A stretch of 64,000 bases of DNA, taken from positions 932,501-996,500 of the forward strand of contig NC_135246.1 of the NCBI RefSeq assembly GCF_947623445.1, written 5' to 3'. This DNA is from Clavelina lepadiformis. Taxonomy: Eukaryota; Chordata; Ascidiacea; Aplousobranchia; Clavelinidae. The notes below the pieces were generated by a model, which worked only from the letters and a program-made list of their open reading frames with translations, searched no databases and was not told the DNA's origin. Both the position numbers and the translations under genes were made by a program. Positions 48,269-60,285 of the stretch are shown one piece after another. The number at the start of each line of letters is the position of its first letter. Within the stretch, counting starts at the first letter, position 1.

Positions 48269-51200
48269 CTAAAATATTTTTATATATGCGCAATTATTGA
48301 TGATGCGCCAAAAGAATTGAGTTTTACGACATAAATTAATATCATAAAAATGAGAAACCTGCAATCCGCTGCGCAGCGCCATTGAGCCACACCATATAGA
48401 GAAGCCGGGCACGAGAGGCAGTAGAGATTTTACTTGTTTGAACGTGTACAGGCATTCCTTGGTCTCGGCGTTGTAAAAGGCGAGTAGAGCTGAAAAAAAC
48501 AGAATTTAGTGGGAAAACAGGATAAAATGGGTGAAAATACGGAGAATTATTGTTTGAAGCAACTGAGACTACTCTTGCAGCAATTTCGAATAAAAATTAA
48601 GGCAGTTGTTTGAAATCGGTCATAGACAGCTACCGCGTTGACTATTGTAGTAGATTCCAACCGCATTTGGAAGCGATGCTTGATCGAGATTTTTCATTTT
48701 GTTATTATGTTTTGCAACAAATGTGTTCTGTAAAGCACGTGACAAAATATTGAAATTTTAGTCAAATATTTCGATTTTGTGTTTAATTTTCGTTTTAAAT
48801 TTTTACTTCAAATCACATTTTTGCTGCGACAAGGTTTTGTGTATTTTTCCTTAATTCAATAAAAAAAATAGACATTAATTTTGGCAATGACCTGTATCCA
48901 CTTGGTGGCGCTGATACACCAGGAATTTGGCGTCCTTCCAAGTTGGTCGTACCGGCTCAACGAACCGGAAGTGACTCCCACGCTGTATGTCTTGCACTCG
49001 GGGTGGGGGGTGACTTCAAAGTATACTTCGCTGTCTGCGATCGCTGCGTCACCTGCGATGACAATTACAACACTGGTGAAACGATAAAAAAATTATCAGG
49101 ATTAAATACGAGACTCACATGTGTAAGTTTGATTGAAAATACAAAAACAAATCGGCTAATAGCAATAACAGTAATAATTAATCGTTAGTTGAATGGTGTT
49201 AATGTCCAATTAACTAAATCCCTTAATGGCATATTTCTCTTGAAGAAAGTTTATTTAAAGCGCGCTGACATTAGGCCAATCACAAACCGCAAAGAACGAT
49301 CGCGCAGCACACACAATACATTTATTGGTGGCCATAGAACAAAGCGCATTATTGCATCACAAAATGAAAAGTCGAAACTTTTAAATCGAACCACATTCAA
49401 CAAATTCTTGTATGCAAGTTAACAGTGTTTTTTTTAAGGTGTTTTGGGGGACCGAAACGGTCCCCCAAATTTCACCAGCGGTTTCCCAAAATTTGGACTT
49501 TAAGCAAATATGGCTATTTTTTGGTATTTAAATGAAACACTTGCGGTCTCTTAAAACTACTTAGCGGTCACCCAAACCAAACCTTAAAAAAAAAACCTGT
49601 GCAAGTATATTAAAAATACGATCAAAACACCGGAATTGTTGCGAATGATGATGTAACAAAATATGCCCCATTCAACCAACGTACGACTAAACCCACACTT
49701 GTTGGTTGGGACGTCTTAGAACCGTTAACCATCAGATAAATAGTGCTCCATAACAGACAGTAATCACAGACAAATACATACCGAGAATGGTGTAGGATTC
49801 GCCAATGAACCTGTCCTTCGATTTCAATTTACTAGGCGATGCAGATTTGCTTGGTGAAGACCCTGGTCTACCACTGGCGCTTCGAATTCTAGCTTCAACA
49901 GCTGTCCAGAACAACAGCACAACATAGTGAATAAGCAAAACTTCTAACAGATAATGAACTTTGTCAAAGAAATATTTTTCAAAAAATAGCATCTAGTATC
50001 AGCACAGATCAGCAAATGGTGCTTAGAAAGGAAGACAAGACATAAAGGGCAACCTTACACCGGGTAGCAGTCGGTTCGGGAACACTGCTATATACAAGTA
50101 TGAAATAAAGTAATGTATAGAGTTATAGATGTTACGGATACTAAATTCGACCTAGGAATGCCAACACTGACTCCAGACCCCGATCAGGAGTTGCACCTTT
50201 CCACAACTAACAATCCTCCAACGTTATTCACTACCCACCATAACCATGGTACGTACAGCACTGCACAGGTTAATTGAGCTATAGTAGAAGAACAAGCATT
50301 ACCATTTACCATTCGGTTGCAATACTACTACTTATCAATCATTAGAATTCAATATTGCTTCGTCTGTTTTTGATAACTTTTTTGACTTGTCTAGGTATGG
50401 ATTACACTTTTGTTTTTCACAGATTTTGGTAATTTTGACAAAAAAATAATTTGCAGGGAAATTTTGTAAAATTGCTTTGGGGGCTTTGTTTTGTTAAATT
50501 CAAAGGATTTTTAACATAATTTGCCGATAAAATGACAAATTTAGGCGCTGGATACTGTGAGAATCAAGAGCAATAAACTCTCCCGGCAAATTTGGGTTCG
50601 TTGAATAATAAAATGGATTACTCGTATGTTGATTTACAAGAGTCGTAAACTTTCAGGTTTCGTAGGAACTCGACTTACGTTTGGTTGCAGTTGGGTCCCA
50701 CTCTACCATACAAGGTTCGACCACCTTCAGGTTGCCATGAGATGCACTTGCGTCAAATTTGAAAGAAAATGCGTTCGTTGAAAGAGTGACGACATCGCTG
50801 AACTGGCCACCTACTGCCTTATTCCACGCTTGCACTTTTATTTGCATGAACGACTTGCAGAATATTATACCTGGAAAAAAATGTGCTTTTAGTCTTTTTA
50901 ATTTATTGATGATATTAAAATGATCTGTTGTAACTGCATAAAGATCATTTATGTATTATCGGTATCACAGTAAACAATGCAAACAAAACAACATTCCAAA
51001 TGTTTACATTCTATTAAATATATATTTTCAATGTCAACTTATTCGTCACGATATTTGTGAAAATAAGTGATAAACTACATGATTAGCAAATTTATTTTCA
51101 ATTCTAAAATTAGTGTGTTTTTGCCAGAAAACAGTCATTTAATTAAAAATGTCTCTAAAACCTTTCAAAAAAAAACTTATTAAAAATAGCAACAAAAATA

Positions 51201-54200
51201 GAATTTGACAGTGAAACAAGCATATGTTGATTTATTGAGGAAGAGAACAAGATGAGAAGAGAAAACCACTGCAGTTTCACAACCACCACAAGTTTCACAA
51301 CCACTGCAGTTTCACAACCACCACAAGAAACCTGGCAATGTGTAGGCGGCTTCTTTAACATTCTCGACGGTCTTCCACGGTACGTCAGGATTTCCCTGGT
51401 CACTGCTCACTTGTCGATGTTGGAGGACGTAAAAATCAACTACAGGACGAGGACAAATATCTTCCGCCAGGATTGAATCCTCCTCCGAACTCTGAGGCAT
51501 CTCCCACTTCAATTTAAGCTCGTTGTCGATGCAAACGCATTCTTCTTCATTCAGTAACGGAGTTCCGGGCACTAAAATTTTTGACATTTCGTTTTAGACT
51601 AAGAGGATTATCAGAAGATAGGCACAAAAAGTACTTGTCAAAAGATCAATCTTTAAATGCATTTATAGTTTATTTGGCATCCAAACAACTTTGAACAATT
51701 AAAACATTTGCCTACTACTTCACTGGAAAAACATTTTTTAGTTTCTCTATTTTGTAAATCTCACCACAAACAAGAAAAGAATTAAATATAATACATACAC
51801 GTATAATATACAATATAATATACACATTACTATAGAAATCACATAAAATCAAAATTACATTACCAGGTAGAAAGGATAACTTTTCAAGTATTTTTTCTTC
51901 TCGTGTAAAATCAGCCACCAAGTGGCAAGTAGAGTCCGATAAAAACGGCGTTCCGGACAATCGAAATATTGATGACATAGTAATTCTAGAAAAATTCATA
52001 GAAACAACTTCATGAAGTGCATGCAGGCTGGAAAGTGCATTTGTTTTGACGCAAGGAAAATATATCTTATGTCGCAATAAACATGGATTGATCATAATAG
52101 GCTGAAAAATATTAGCAATTGTTATACACACACTTATCATAATGTATTATATAATAATCTAAAACTAACACCAAGCATCAACAACATTAAACATGCTTAA
52201 AAAATTGCGAAGTACTCAGATTTAAAAAAAATTACAACGGCCAAAGTATAATATTGCACAAAATTACACTAAACCAATTATATATATATAGAATACTTGG
52301 CCACGTTTTACATTTTTTCCCAGTTAATTACATGAACAACATTGCAAAACAAATCTTATTAACTTGTAATATTTTATGCCAACATAGAGGCTTGTATGTA
52401 AAAACCTATGGCGTCATAATCTCTTAATATACATATGTATTATCCTAATGTTCTATCTATCCTAATGCGGGCTTGATCTAAATCTTACTAAAGCAGGCTA
52501 ATCCCCATTAGCATGTTACTGATAATAAGTTCTAGGTCAATTCAACCCATGACAACCCAACCAACGTCTTTGAATCGTCCGTAGCTTGAATTGACCAACC
52601 TCCCTGATGATCAACTAAACGACAAGGTAAATCATCAAAAATCAACGAAAAGTTGTGCGCACGCTCAACACTTCTTTGCTTTACTTGTGAATAAATTAAA
52701 TTAAGTTAAGCATAATGGCATTATAACCAAACCGAGCAGACTAAGTGTTTAATTTACCCACAGCCTACAAATTAAACAGCCATCATTGAAAAAATTGAAT
52801 TTTTTCTATTTATCATCTTCCTGTTATAACCCAACCAGCACTGTGACAGAATAATTGAACATTGCAGAATCTTATTTACACACTTCCACATTATTATTGG
52901 TTTATTTTGACATCTATCATGTCTTTTTGGGTAACATACACCTTATGTATATCATATAGGTTCAAAAATGTATGCCATATTTTTTCTTTTGATAGTAAGC
53001 ATTAGGATTGCTATGGATTGGTCTTGCTCTATTACAGTTCCATTATGCAGAAATTGCAAGCATTTAATCAGGCGGCAAAAAATTGCAAAATAACTTGCTA
53101 AAACATTTAGTTTATAATAACAATCGACTATGCACATTGCACAACTACAAAATACACCAGCTACAAAAATACCTTTCTTTCAGGGAAAGAGCAACCTAGA
53201 ATGCCAGTAATAATATGCATTACATATACGAAATATTATAAAATATATTTCTCCTAAAAAAACTTTACACACAAAGAAGTTAATCAAACCAATATTGTTA
53301 TTTATATACAAACTGACACTTTCAGCTGTTCTAAAAGCGACTGGTGCTTCAAGTTAATCAGTTTAAAAAAAAATTAGTTAGCAAAGAGTAAGTTGCACAC
53401 CTATGGTTATTGCAGTAAGTTTGAAAGCCGCATGAACAGTGAACTCTCTACCAATCAAGAACAGGTTGATACAAGCCCAAAAAAGTTTGCCAAATAATAA
53501 CCTATTGCATGACTCAGGCAAACATGAGATGCTAGCATTGGTGGACCAGAATATAATGTTTATCCGTGTCATACTTCAAAATGAGCGCGCAATGTATATG
53601 AAATACAATGTCTGTGTGCAATACCAGTCTGAATGACAAATAAATGTTAAATTCGACCATCATCCAGCCAAAAAAAACAGTACATCGGAAATATATGTTG
53701 AACGCATTAATCTCAGTCTTTGGTAAAACAAATCTTTTGTATATGTATGTACATATCCTACCTGATTGAACTGCGAGAGGTTATCAATGTCCAAAGCTTT
53801 TTTTGCCATTTCCAATAATTGATCAGCATCGGAACGGGCATCCATATAATTTCTCAACTGATTCTGTTACCAAACAGCATGCATTTATGTATGGATAATT
53901 ATGATTCTGTTTTCAGAAATGCGTAATGCACGCAACAGTTGTTACCATCTTGCTAAAAAATTTACGTTCTAATAAACTGAACGTTTAATTTACGTTTCTA
54001 ATTTCTAATTTAAAATTACGTTCTAATTTACGTTCTTCACCAAACAGCATACATATATGTATGGATAATTATGATTCTGTTTTCAGAAATGCGTAATGCA
54101 CGCAACAGTCGTTACCATCTTGCTAAAAAAATTATGTTCTAATAAACTGAGCTAAAAAAGAGTAAACTGTACAAAAAGCAGATGTAGTTCTAATACAGTA

Positions 54201-55218
54201 CAATCATATATGAAAACTTTAGGGATAGAATCAGAATCAGATAGAGATGGATGCAAAGGATTTTGAAGCAACCAAAAATTACTTGTTGTGTTTTTATTGG
54301 GATTTTAGACTGATTGACAAAACATACTTACAATGCGGTAGATATGAATAAGCATAAAAGAATGAAATTGCCGCATTCAAATTGTGTCGGGGGATAAAAT
54401 GTGATGGCATCATTCAGCCATGTAAGGATCATAGGATATTATCTTTGCAAACCTAGACAGCTCTCATTTTCATTTTACAAATTTTTTATGATGATTTGAA
54501 TTAGAATTTACAACAAAATGATAAAAATAGCTCAATATGATAAAAGTATTACTGAGAAATCCCAGTGTTCAGACAGAAACAAAATTGAGGAATCCATATC
54601 ATTTTAAAACTATTAAAAACACTATTAAGTCGCTTGCAATTTGGAAGAATTGGTCAGTGTTTCCATAATTATAACTGTTGAAAAACTTACCTTAAGTATT
54701 TCCTCTTTGCTGTGAAAATCATCATAAACTTGTCGCTTCATTTTCTCCCTCTTAGCTTCCAGACACTCGGTGAGCCTATCAAATTCATGACACAAATCGG
54801 TTGTGTTCGACTCATAGGATTCTTTTAACACGTCCAGCTCAGAAGATAATTCCACCTCTGTGGTTGATACTTGATTGTATTTGTGCCGAAGGGAGTCAAC
54901 AATTCGAATCAGAGCATCCTAAAAAACAAACCAAAAACGTTACAAGAGAAATTGAGATGTTAAGAATTGATATTTAAGTCTATTGTCAAATTCACTAAGT
55001 AACCTTGATTATTTGATTATGAAAAATATTAAGATGCGATTTAACTCGACTTCTTTTAAATTTATCCATTTTACGTGCCAACAACAAACAAGTATGAAAA
55101 ATGTTCCAACCACAAAGCTCTGGTTCACTTTTTAAGTAATATTAGAAGATTGCGATGAAAATCTACAAAGTTAGCAGCCTGTCTACAGCGATGTGTAACT
55201 TACTTTTTGTTTCTCCAT
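48269..55218 (-). CDS. FSD1: Fibronectin type III and SPRY domain protein (FSD1/FSD1L orthologue)
   Basis: Exons found: 55204-55218 (MEKQK), 54691-54918, 53762-53863, 51864-51985, 51332-51571, 50679-50870, 49782-49901, 48892-49052, 48634-48727, 48269-48489. Order of parts: an N-terminal coiled coil (to about residue 81), a COS-type segment, FN3 (about 160-285; WKTVENVKEAAYTLPG, WNKAVGGQFSDVV), a Ser-rich linker with RFIGESYTILG, and SPRY (EVYFEVTPH, YSVGVTSGSLSRYDQLG, LLAFYNAETKE). All match FSD1. FSD1 binds microtubules and is linked to centrosomes and cilia. Exon 53762-53863 ends in phase 0 while 51864-51985 needs a two-base carry-over. A micro-exon of 3n+2 nt (about 11 by family alignment) is therefore unaccounted for. 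With it the protein is about 501 residues, near the vertebrate length. The last exon may read through to the TAG at 48269 or have one more intron. Confidence 0.9.
49423..49599. mobile_element. Small MITE in an FSD1 intron
   Basis: The left end CAGTGTTTTTTTTAAGG and the inverted right end CAGGTTTTTTTTTTAAGG form a terminal inverted repeat. TGCAAGT occurs at both flanks (49413-49419 and 49600-49606). Inside is a perfect hairpin, GGGGGACCG-AAA-CGGTCCCCC. The ends suggest hAT type. Confidence 0.55.
51265..51328. repeat. 35-bp minisatellite abutting an FSD1 splice donor
   Basis: Nearly two copies of a 35-bp unit (ACCACTGCAG, TTTCACAACC, ACCACAAG, TTTCACA) end at the donor of exon 51332-51571. On the coding strand the intron therefore begins with G-rich repeated sequence. 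Confidence 0.75.
53869..53960. repeat. 92-bp direct repeat, copy 1
   Basis: From ACCAAACAGCATGCATTTAT to CATCTTGCTAAAAAA, repeated at 54039-54130 with few changes. It begins a few bases upstream of FSD1 exon 53762-53863. Confidence 0.85.
54039..54130. repeat. 92-bp direct repeat, copy 2
   Basis: It is the counterpart of 53869-53960 at an offset of 170 bp, in the same FSD1 intron. The spacer has smaller repeats of ACGTTCTAATTT. Confidence 0.85.
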
Positions 55219-56812
55219 TTTCAACTCAAGTATCAGTTCGATTCGTTCACGTAGGTTTTATCAGCAAATCTACAGAGCACTCCTACGTTAAGTCAACTAC
55301 TATTAAAATCAATGGCTGACTAAATGCTTGCTTGCTTTAAAATTCTACAAGAAACAAAACACAAAATGCAAACGGTTAAATTGATTTCATTATGTATTAG
55401 AATTGAGATGAGTTGAAGCATTCTTAAAACGTGGTCTAGCGCCAGTCCATAGTGAAAGTACAACAATTGGGCCTTAAAAGGTTTCTCGGTACTCGATGTA
55501 TTTAGTATATATACAACCGCAACAATTGCATGAACAGAAAAGCAGTCTGTTATGTCATAATAACACGATTAAGGGTTCACTTTATTAATTAACATTCACA
55601 GTTTTTATCTTGCATTATTGACAAATCAATGAAAATCACTTGCAAAATTGCACTTAAACAAAATCGTAAGCATTCCGAAAACGTATTGTTTCATTATTCT
55701 TGTGGGATAAAAGGTTTGACAAAAAACTACTTCCACAGAATTATCTACATAATAGTTGTCAAAATCAATAGCAACCACACAAGGAACAATTTCAAAGCTA
55801 ACGAAAAAAGTTTGCAAAACACGGAATGAATTTTTTTATAGACAAAAACAAGTTGAAGTGGTAATTGCATGCGATGAGCATGAACAGGTGCTAATGCAAA
55901 CATAGATAAAAATTACACAAATGGCTGGATTGATATTATACAAAATTTAGAAGGTAATTTGCTTGATCTGCAGAGGATCGTCAGTTTTGTTTTGTAGATA
56001 TCGAACATGTTGACACCTGCTTTCATTGATGAAATGGTGATTTATAGGAACCGAATTCTTCTTAAACGTCATCGCTGCTAATACATGATGTGGAGTCGTT
56101 CATGCACATACATGTCGCTTTAAGACACATCAACATGTGTACAAATCTTTTAACGTTATCATCTTAACAGAAATGTAACCCAGGCGAATTTGTTTTAGTA
56201 AACGCAAACTTAAAAGATCTGAGGATCTAGTTGATGCTACCACGTACGAAAGTGTTCTTTCTTCAACTGTTTAACATTAATTCTGTATTTCCTAATATGG
56301 CTTCCGACGCAGTTGAACACAAATTAGAAAAAATTAAATATTTCGGCCAAGAGCTTTTCCTCTCCTGTAAGCATTGAGTCAAATTATGCATAAGTTATGG
56401 TTTTCTTCGAAACAATTACTAGTGTTGCAAAAACGTTCAGTTTTTGACACTTTGTAGTCTGTGTTCTTACACATTCCACCTAAAACCAATAAATTTTTTC
56501 ATTGAGCAAATTGTGTTCATTTTCCATTCAGTTACATAATAAAATCTGTGCTAAACGGATCAACTTAAGTTGCAACTGAGCGAACTAATAAAAATTTTTA
56601 GTTACTCTGATGACTGAATTCGAAGCGAGTCTAAGTTGGGTCCAAGATTTTTGCAAAAGCGCTTGACTTGATCCTAATTGTATTTTATCGATACATACCT
56701 CCATAAAATTACATACCTACGTTGCCCGTAAAATGGCAAAATCCCTATCTGTGCCTAACACCTATAGTGAGACCTGTTTTAAAAAAGACAGCACTTTTAG
56801 GTCTGGTTTTAC
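55219..56812. other. Intergenic between FSD1 and RPLP1
   Basis: No conserved exon was identified. A plus-strand ATG at 56298 opens MASDAVEHKLEKIKYFGQEL and reaches a GTAAGC that could be a donor, but no continuation was found before RPLP1. Confidence 0.45.
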
Positions 56813-56818
56813 TTTATT
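56813..56818 (-). terminator. Polyadenylation signal of RPLP1
   Basis: AATAAA on the minus strand lies about 73 bp past the RPLP1 stop, a short 3' UTR as is usual for ribosomal protein genes. Confidence 0.7.
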
Positions 56819-56890
56819 AACACCAGTTTAAAACAAGTTAGGGCGTTGCAAGTTCCGAAGTTATCGGTATCAGCTAGGCATTAGGCCTAT

Positions 56891-57220
56891 TCAGTCGAAC
56901 AGACCGAAACCCATGTCATCGTCGGATTCATCTTCCGATTCCTCTTTAGCTTCTTGTTTCGCTTCTTCTTTTGCCTCTTCTGCAGCTGCACCACCGCTAT
57001 CAGCGCTTGCAGCAGAAGCACCACTGCCAACTCCTACGTTGCACAACAAGCTCTGAATATCTACTCCGCTCAAAGCTTTTGCGAATAAGCCTGGCCAGTA
57101 AGAATCGACGTCAACGTTAGCGGCCTTAAGAAGCGTTGAAATTTTCTCGGAAGTTATTTCCACTTGATCATCATGCAAGATAAGCGCAGCATATACGCAT
57201 GCTAGTTCTGAAGAACCCAT
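56891..57220 (-). CDS. RPLP1: 60S acidic ribosomal protein P1
   Basis: An uninterrupted frame of 109 codons starts [18 protein letters not shown]. It has the P1 N-terminal helical domain (to about residue 65), an Ala/Gly hinge, and an acidic Glu/Asp/Lys run ending [10 protein letters not shown]. That ending is the invariant P-protein tail that contacts elongation factors on the ribosomal stalk. The length is close to the usual 110-114. No intron interrupts the coding region. The sequence about 50-80 bp upstream of the ATG on the coding strand has CTTTCTTTTCC, which could be a terminal oligopyrimidine tract. The frame is intact, so either this is the functional locus or an undamaged retrocopy. 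The nearby polyadenylation signal and absence of an adjacent poly(A) tract favour the former. Confidence 0.93.
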   Translation of the reverse strand: MGSSELACVYAALILHDDQVEITSEKISTLLKAANVDVDSYWPGLFAKALSGVDIQSLLCNVGVGSGASAASADSGGAAAEEAKEEAKQEAKEESEDESDDDMGFGLFD

Positions 57221-58885
57221 TTTGTTCCAATAAAAGAGCTAGAAACAAGCACGGAACGGACCCAACCTCTTCTGGTAAAACGTGGAAAAGAAAGGCTCAA
57301 AGAACATGGTTTTCTCTGTTCACTGGAAATATAGCGCCCACTAGGGTCACTAATGTTTTATGCAACCGCTATAATTAAGTAAGTTAGGTTTAAAAATAAT
57401 TCTAATCTTCGACTAGATCCTGAAAGTTTACAACGCTGAATCCTGAAAGTTTATTGAAGTTTGGTAACTTGGAAAAAACGTTCGACTTATTTCTGCCATG
57501 CTACACATTGCACATGTTTCTCCATATGGCCCGGAAAATCATGTTACACCGTCATGTAATAGGGGAATTCCATAAACTTGGCGTCCTTTCTAGCTTGTGA
57601 AACATGTAAAATGAAGAAGTGCATCAATCAAAACTTAATAAACGGTTACAGCGTAATAATCATGAGTGCTTATTGCCGCAAGGCGAGCGGACACAAAAAT
57701 TTGTAGACCACAACCACCTGCACCATATTAAGCAGTGTAATAAAACCGTAACTTTATACTACTTGGAAAGAAAAACGACAGAAATCACCAGTGAACATGG
57801 CTTCTATATGTCATGTCATTTTCCAGAGCCTATTTTATCAAGACTGAATAAATCTTTGCCAATTCGAAACTCGATGGTGATTCAAGGGGTCCCCAGGTCC
57901 ACTAAATAGGGTTAGCTGTCGTTAATGCCTTTGCAAAAAGTATTACATTTATAACGCCACTGGGTATCAAATACAATCCAAATTTGTTGCGGGGCCAGCG
58001 CTCTAACCCTCGGTTGCCGAGCCGATAATAACAATTATAAATAACCAACAGAAGCAAGCGTCGTTAAATCTCTATCGTGCCACATAAGGTACCGTAATAA
58101 ATTAGATAAATCTGATTCTCAGCAAAGGAACCTGTTTATTTGAACTTTTGTTAGTAGTTATAGGCCTATAACCATGCAGAATATCCATAGCATGAATAGG
58201 TCTACATAACAAAAGAAACTTTAATTTTTTGAGCTACTTTTTGAAAGTGTAGCTTCCTTAACGCCAGGTTTGTGTAATGAGGGTAAAGAAAACGTGCATC
58301 CGATAAAATAGAATGTTGAATGAAAAATCTTGAAAAAAGTCTAAAGTTGGGAGTATAAATAAAATTAGAACATTCTATGATTAAGTTTCTCTCAAGTTAA
58401 AGAAAGTGTTTTAAATAATATTTTTTTTAATATAGCAACTAGCACGATCAACTACATAAATTTAAATACTATTACTATAAGTTAATATTTTTTTCCGTCA
58501 ACCAACGAAGCTTCAAGATTTTTTTCTAGTTTTCAGGTTTTAGGATATATTTCGGATCAGACATAAAACTCAGCCCAAAGAATGTTAATTATGTGCAATG
58601 GAGCATGTCCTTCAGAAGCTTTTTATTTCTGAAGTATGATATTGGTTACTTGGTTTAATAGACGTGTGAGGGCTAGATGAACGATTGCAAAACTTGTGTA
58701 GACGTAGCCTTGTTACATATTGCACAAAATTTAAATAATACAAAACAAACTGTAGACATTACGTGAATTCTGGTATAGTAGTGTTCTGTACCTTCAATAA
58801 TAACACAACTTTAGATCTGCAGTCAGAGATTTTGCCACTTTTATCTTTAGTCCTACAGTTAAATGACGTTTGATGAGCTCTGCAT
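57221..58885. other. Intergenic between RPLP1 and ARL6
   Basis: Divergent promoters for RPLP1 (left) and ARL6 (right) should be here. The plus frame at 57619-57909 lacks an ATG start and any recognisable domain. Nothing else was supported. Confidence 0.5.
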
Positions 58886-58891
58886 GTGACT

Positions 58892-60199
58892 ATGGGACTC
58901 ATGGATAAATTGTTTGGATGGATGAAATCCAAAAAGAAAACAGCTTGTATACTCTGTATTGGTTTGGACAACAGCGGAAAAACAACGATAATAAATCATC
59001 TCAAATCGCCCGAGTCTTCACATCAAGACGTTGTTCCTACCGTTGGATTCAACGTCGAAAAATTTATGATGTCAAAGTAAGGTTGCCGTAGAAATAAATG
59101 AAAAATGAAATGAAAGATGATGATAATAAAATCAGAACAGAAAACCCAGATTGGAAAGCTTGCTACGTGTGCAGTGAATTAAAACTAATTGCGCGTATAA
59201 TGGCTCTTGTTGTGCGTGGTATTTCTCATCCAAAACAGCAAAGTTTCCAATCTGGCTGTAAAGTGATTACTTGGTTCAAAATTTAAAGCTTGCTAAAGAA
59301 ATCAATACAATGTAAATATATAAGTTATAGCCTCCATGTTTTCTTTATGTTGCTTTTTACTTCAATGTTAGCACTTAAAATTTTTTGTCGGTTTGAATTA
59401 AATATAAATATCAAGTAATTTCAACTCTAAAATATCCTTTTTGAGACCTTGCTTTTACCTATGTTGTTGGATTGATCATAGCGGCAGCCCATATTACTGG
59501 ATTCTCACCATTTTACTGAATATATACTTAAGGAAGTAAGAACCTAATGCCATGGTTTAAATATTAGTTTAGTTTTCACCGTATTCGACATGTCTGGGCA
59601 AGGGCGGTACAGAAACTTATGGGAACACTATTATAAGGAAACGAATGGAATTATTTTTGTTGTCGATAGCGCAGATAAGTTACGCATGGCAGTTGCTAAA
59701 GATGAATTGGATCAACTTTTAAAGCATCCAAGTAAGCATGTACTATAAATGGTATTTATTAATCATCATTTATTTAGCGGGATTGAGAATTTAGAAATAC
59801 TGTAAGCCTGTATACATTTTTATATCAATAGCATTTAATTTCATAATAATTTATTTTAGTTAAATACCTTATGCTACTGTTAATGTATTTCTGTATGCTG
59901 AAAGGTGTTGCTGCGAAGCGGATCCCAATTCTTTTTTTTGCAAATAAAATGGACGTGCGTGATGCATTGTCAGCAGTTAAATGTACGAAACTCCTCGGAC
60001 TTGAAAGTATTAAAGAAAAACCGTGGCATATTTGGTACGAGCCTATTTGAACTAAATGTTATTATCACAGGTTTTAAGTTGCAATTTAACAACATGGTTT
60101 TAAAAACCTTTCGACAGCGCCAGCAATGCAACAACTGGGGAGGGTCTTAATGAAGGTGTTGGATGGCTATCGGAGCAATTGCAAACTCTACGACCATAA
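58892..60199 (+). CDS. ARL6: ADP-ribosylation factor-like GTPase 6 (BBS3)
   Basis: Four coding exons, 58892-59076, 59568-59731, 59905-60034 and 60118-60199, give 186 codons plus TAA, the same as human ARL6. The start MGLMDKL is chosen over an ATG two codons upstream because family members begin MGL. G1 is GLDNSGKT, the switch I region has [11 protein letters not shown]3 is [13 protein letters not shown]4 is NKMD and G5 is [21 protein letters not shown] is characteristic of ARL6 among Arf-like proteins. In its GTP form ARL6 recruits the BBSome to membranes at the ciliary base. It is the only clear plus-strand gene in the right half, divergent from RPLP1. The intron sizes (491, 173 and 83 bp) show nothing unusual. 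Confidence 0.96.
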
Positions 60200-60279
60200 A
60201 ATGTGAACGTTTCCTACGACATGAAACCCATGATAATTTGAGTGATAAGTTTCTGGAAAGTCCCTATGTTACCTCAACA

Positions 60280-60285
60280 AATAAA
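60280..60285 (+). terminator. Polyadenylation signal of ARL6
   Basis: AATAAA lies 81 bp after the ARL6 stop. Confidence 0.6.

Noticed and set aside
48892..55218. TRIM9 or MID-type TRIM gene
   Set aside because: COS, FN3 and SPRY are shared with TRIMs, but there are no RING or B-box exons. The N-terminal coiled coil and RFIGESYTILG match FSD1 instead.
57619..57909. 96-codon plus-strand frame between RPLP1 and ARL6
   Set aside because: It begins on a GTG codon and shows no domain; splice sites are not evident.
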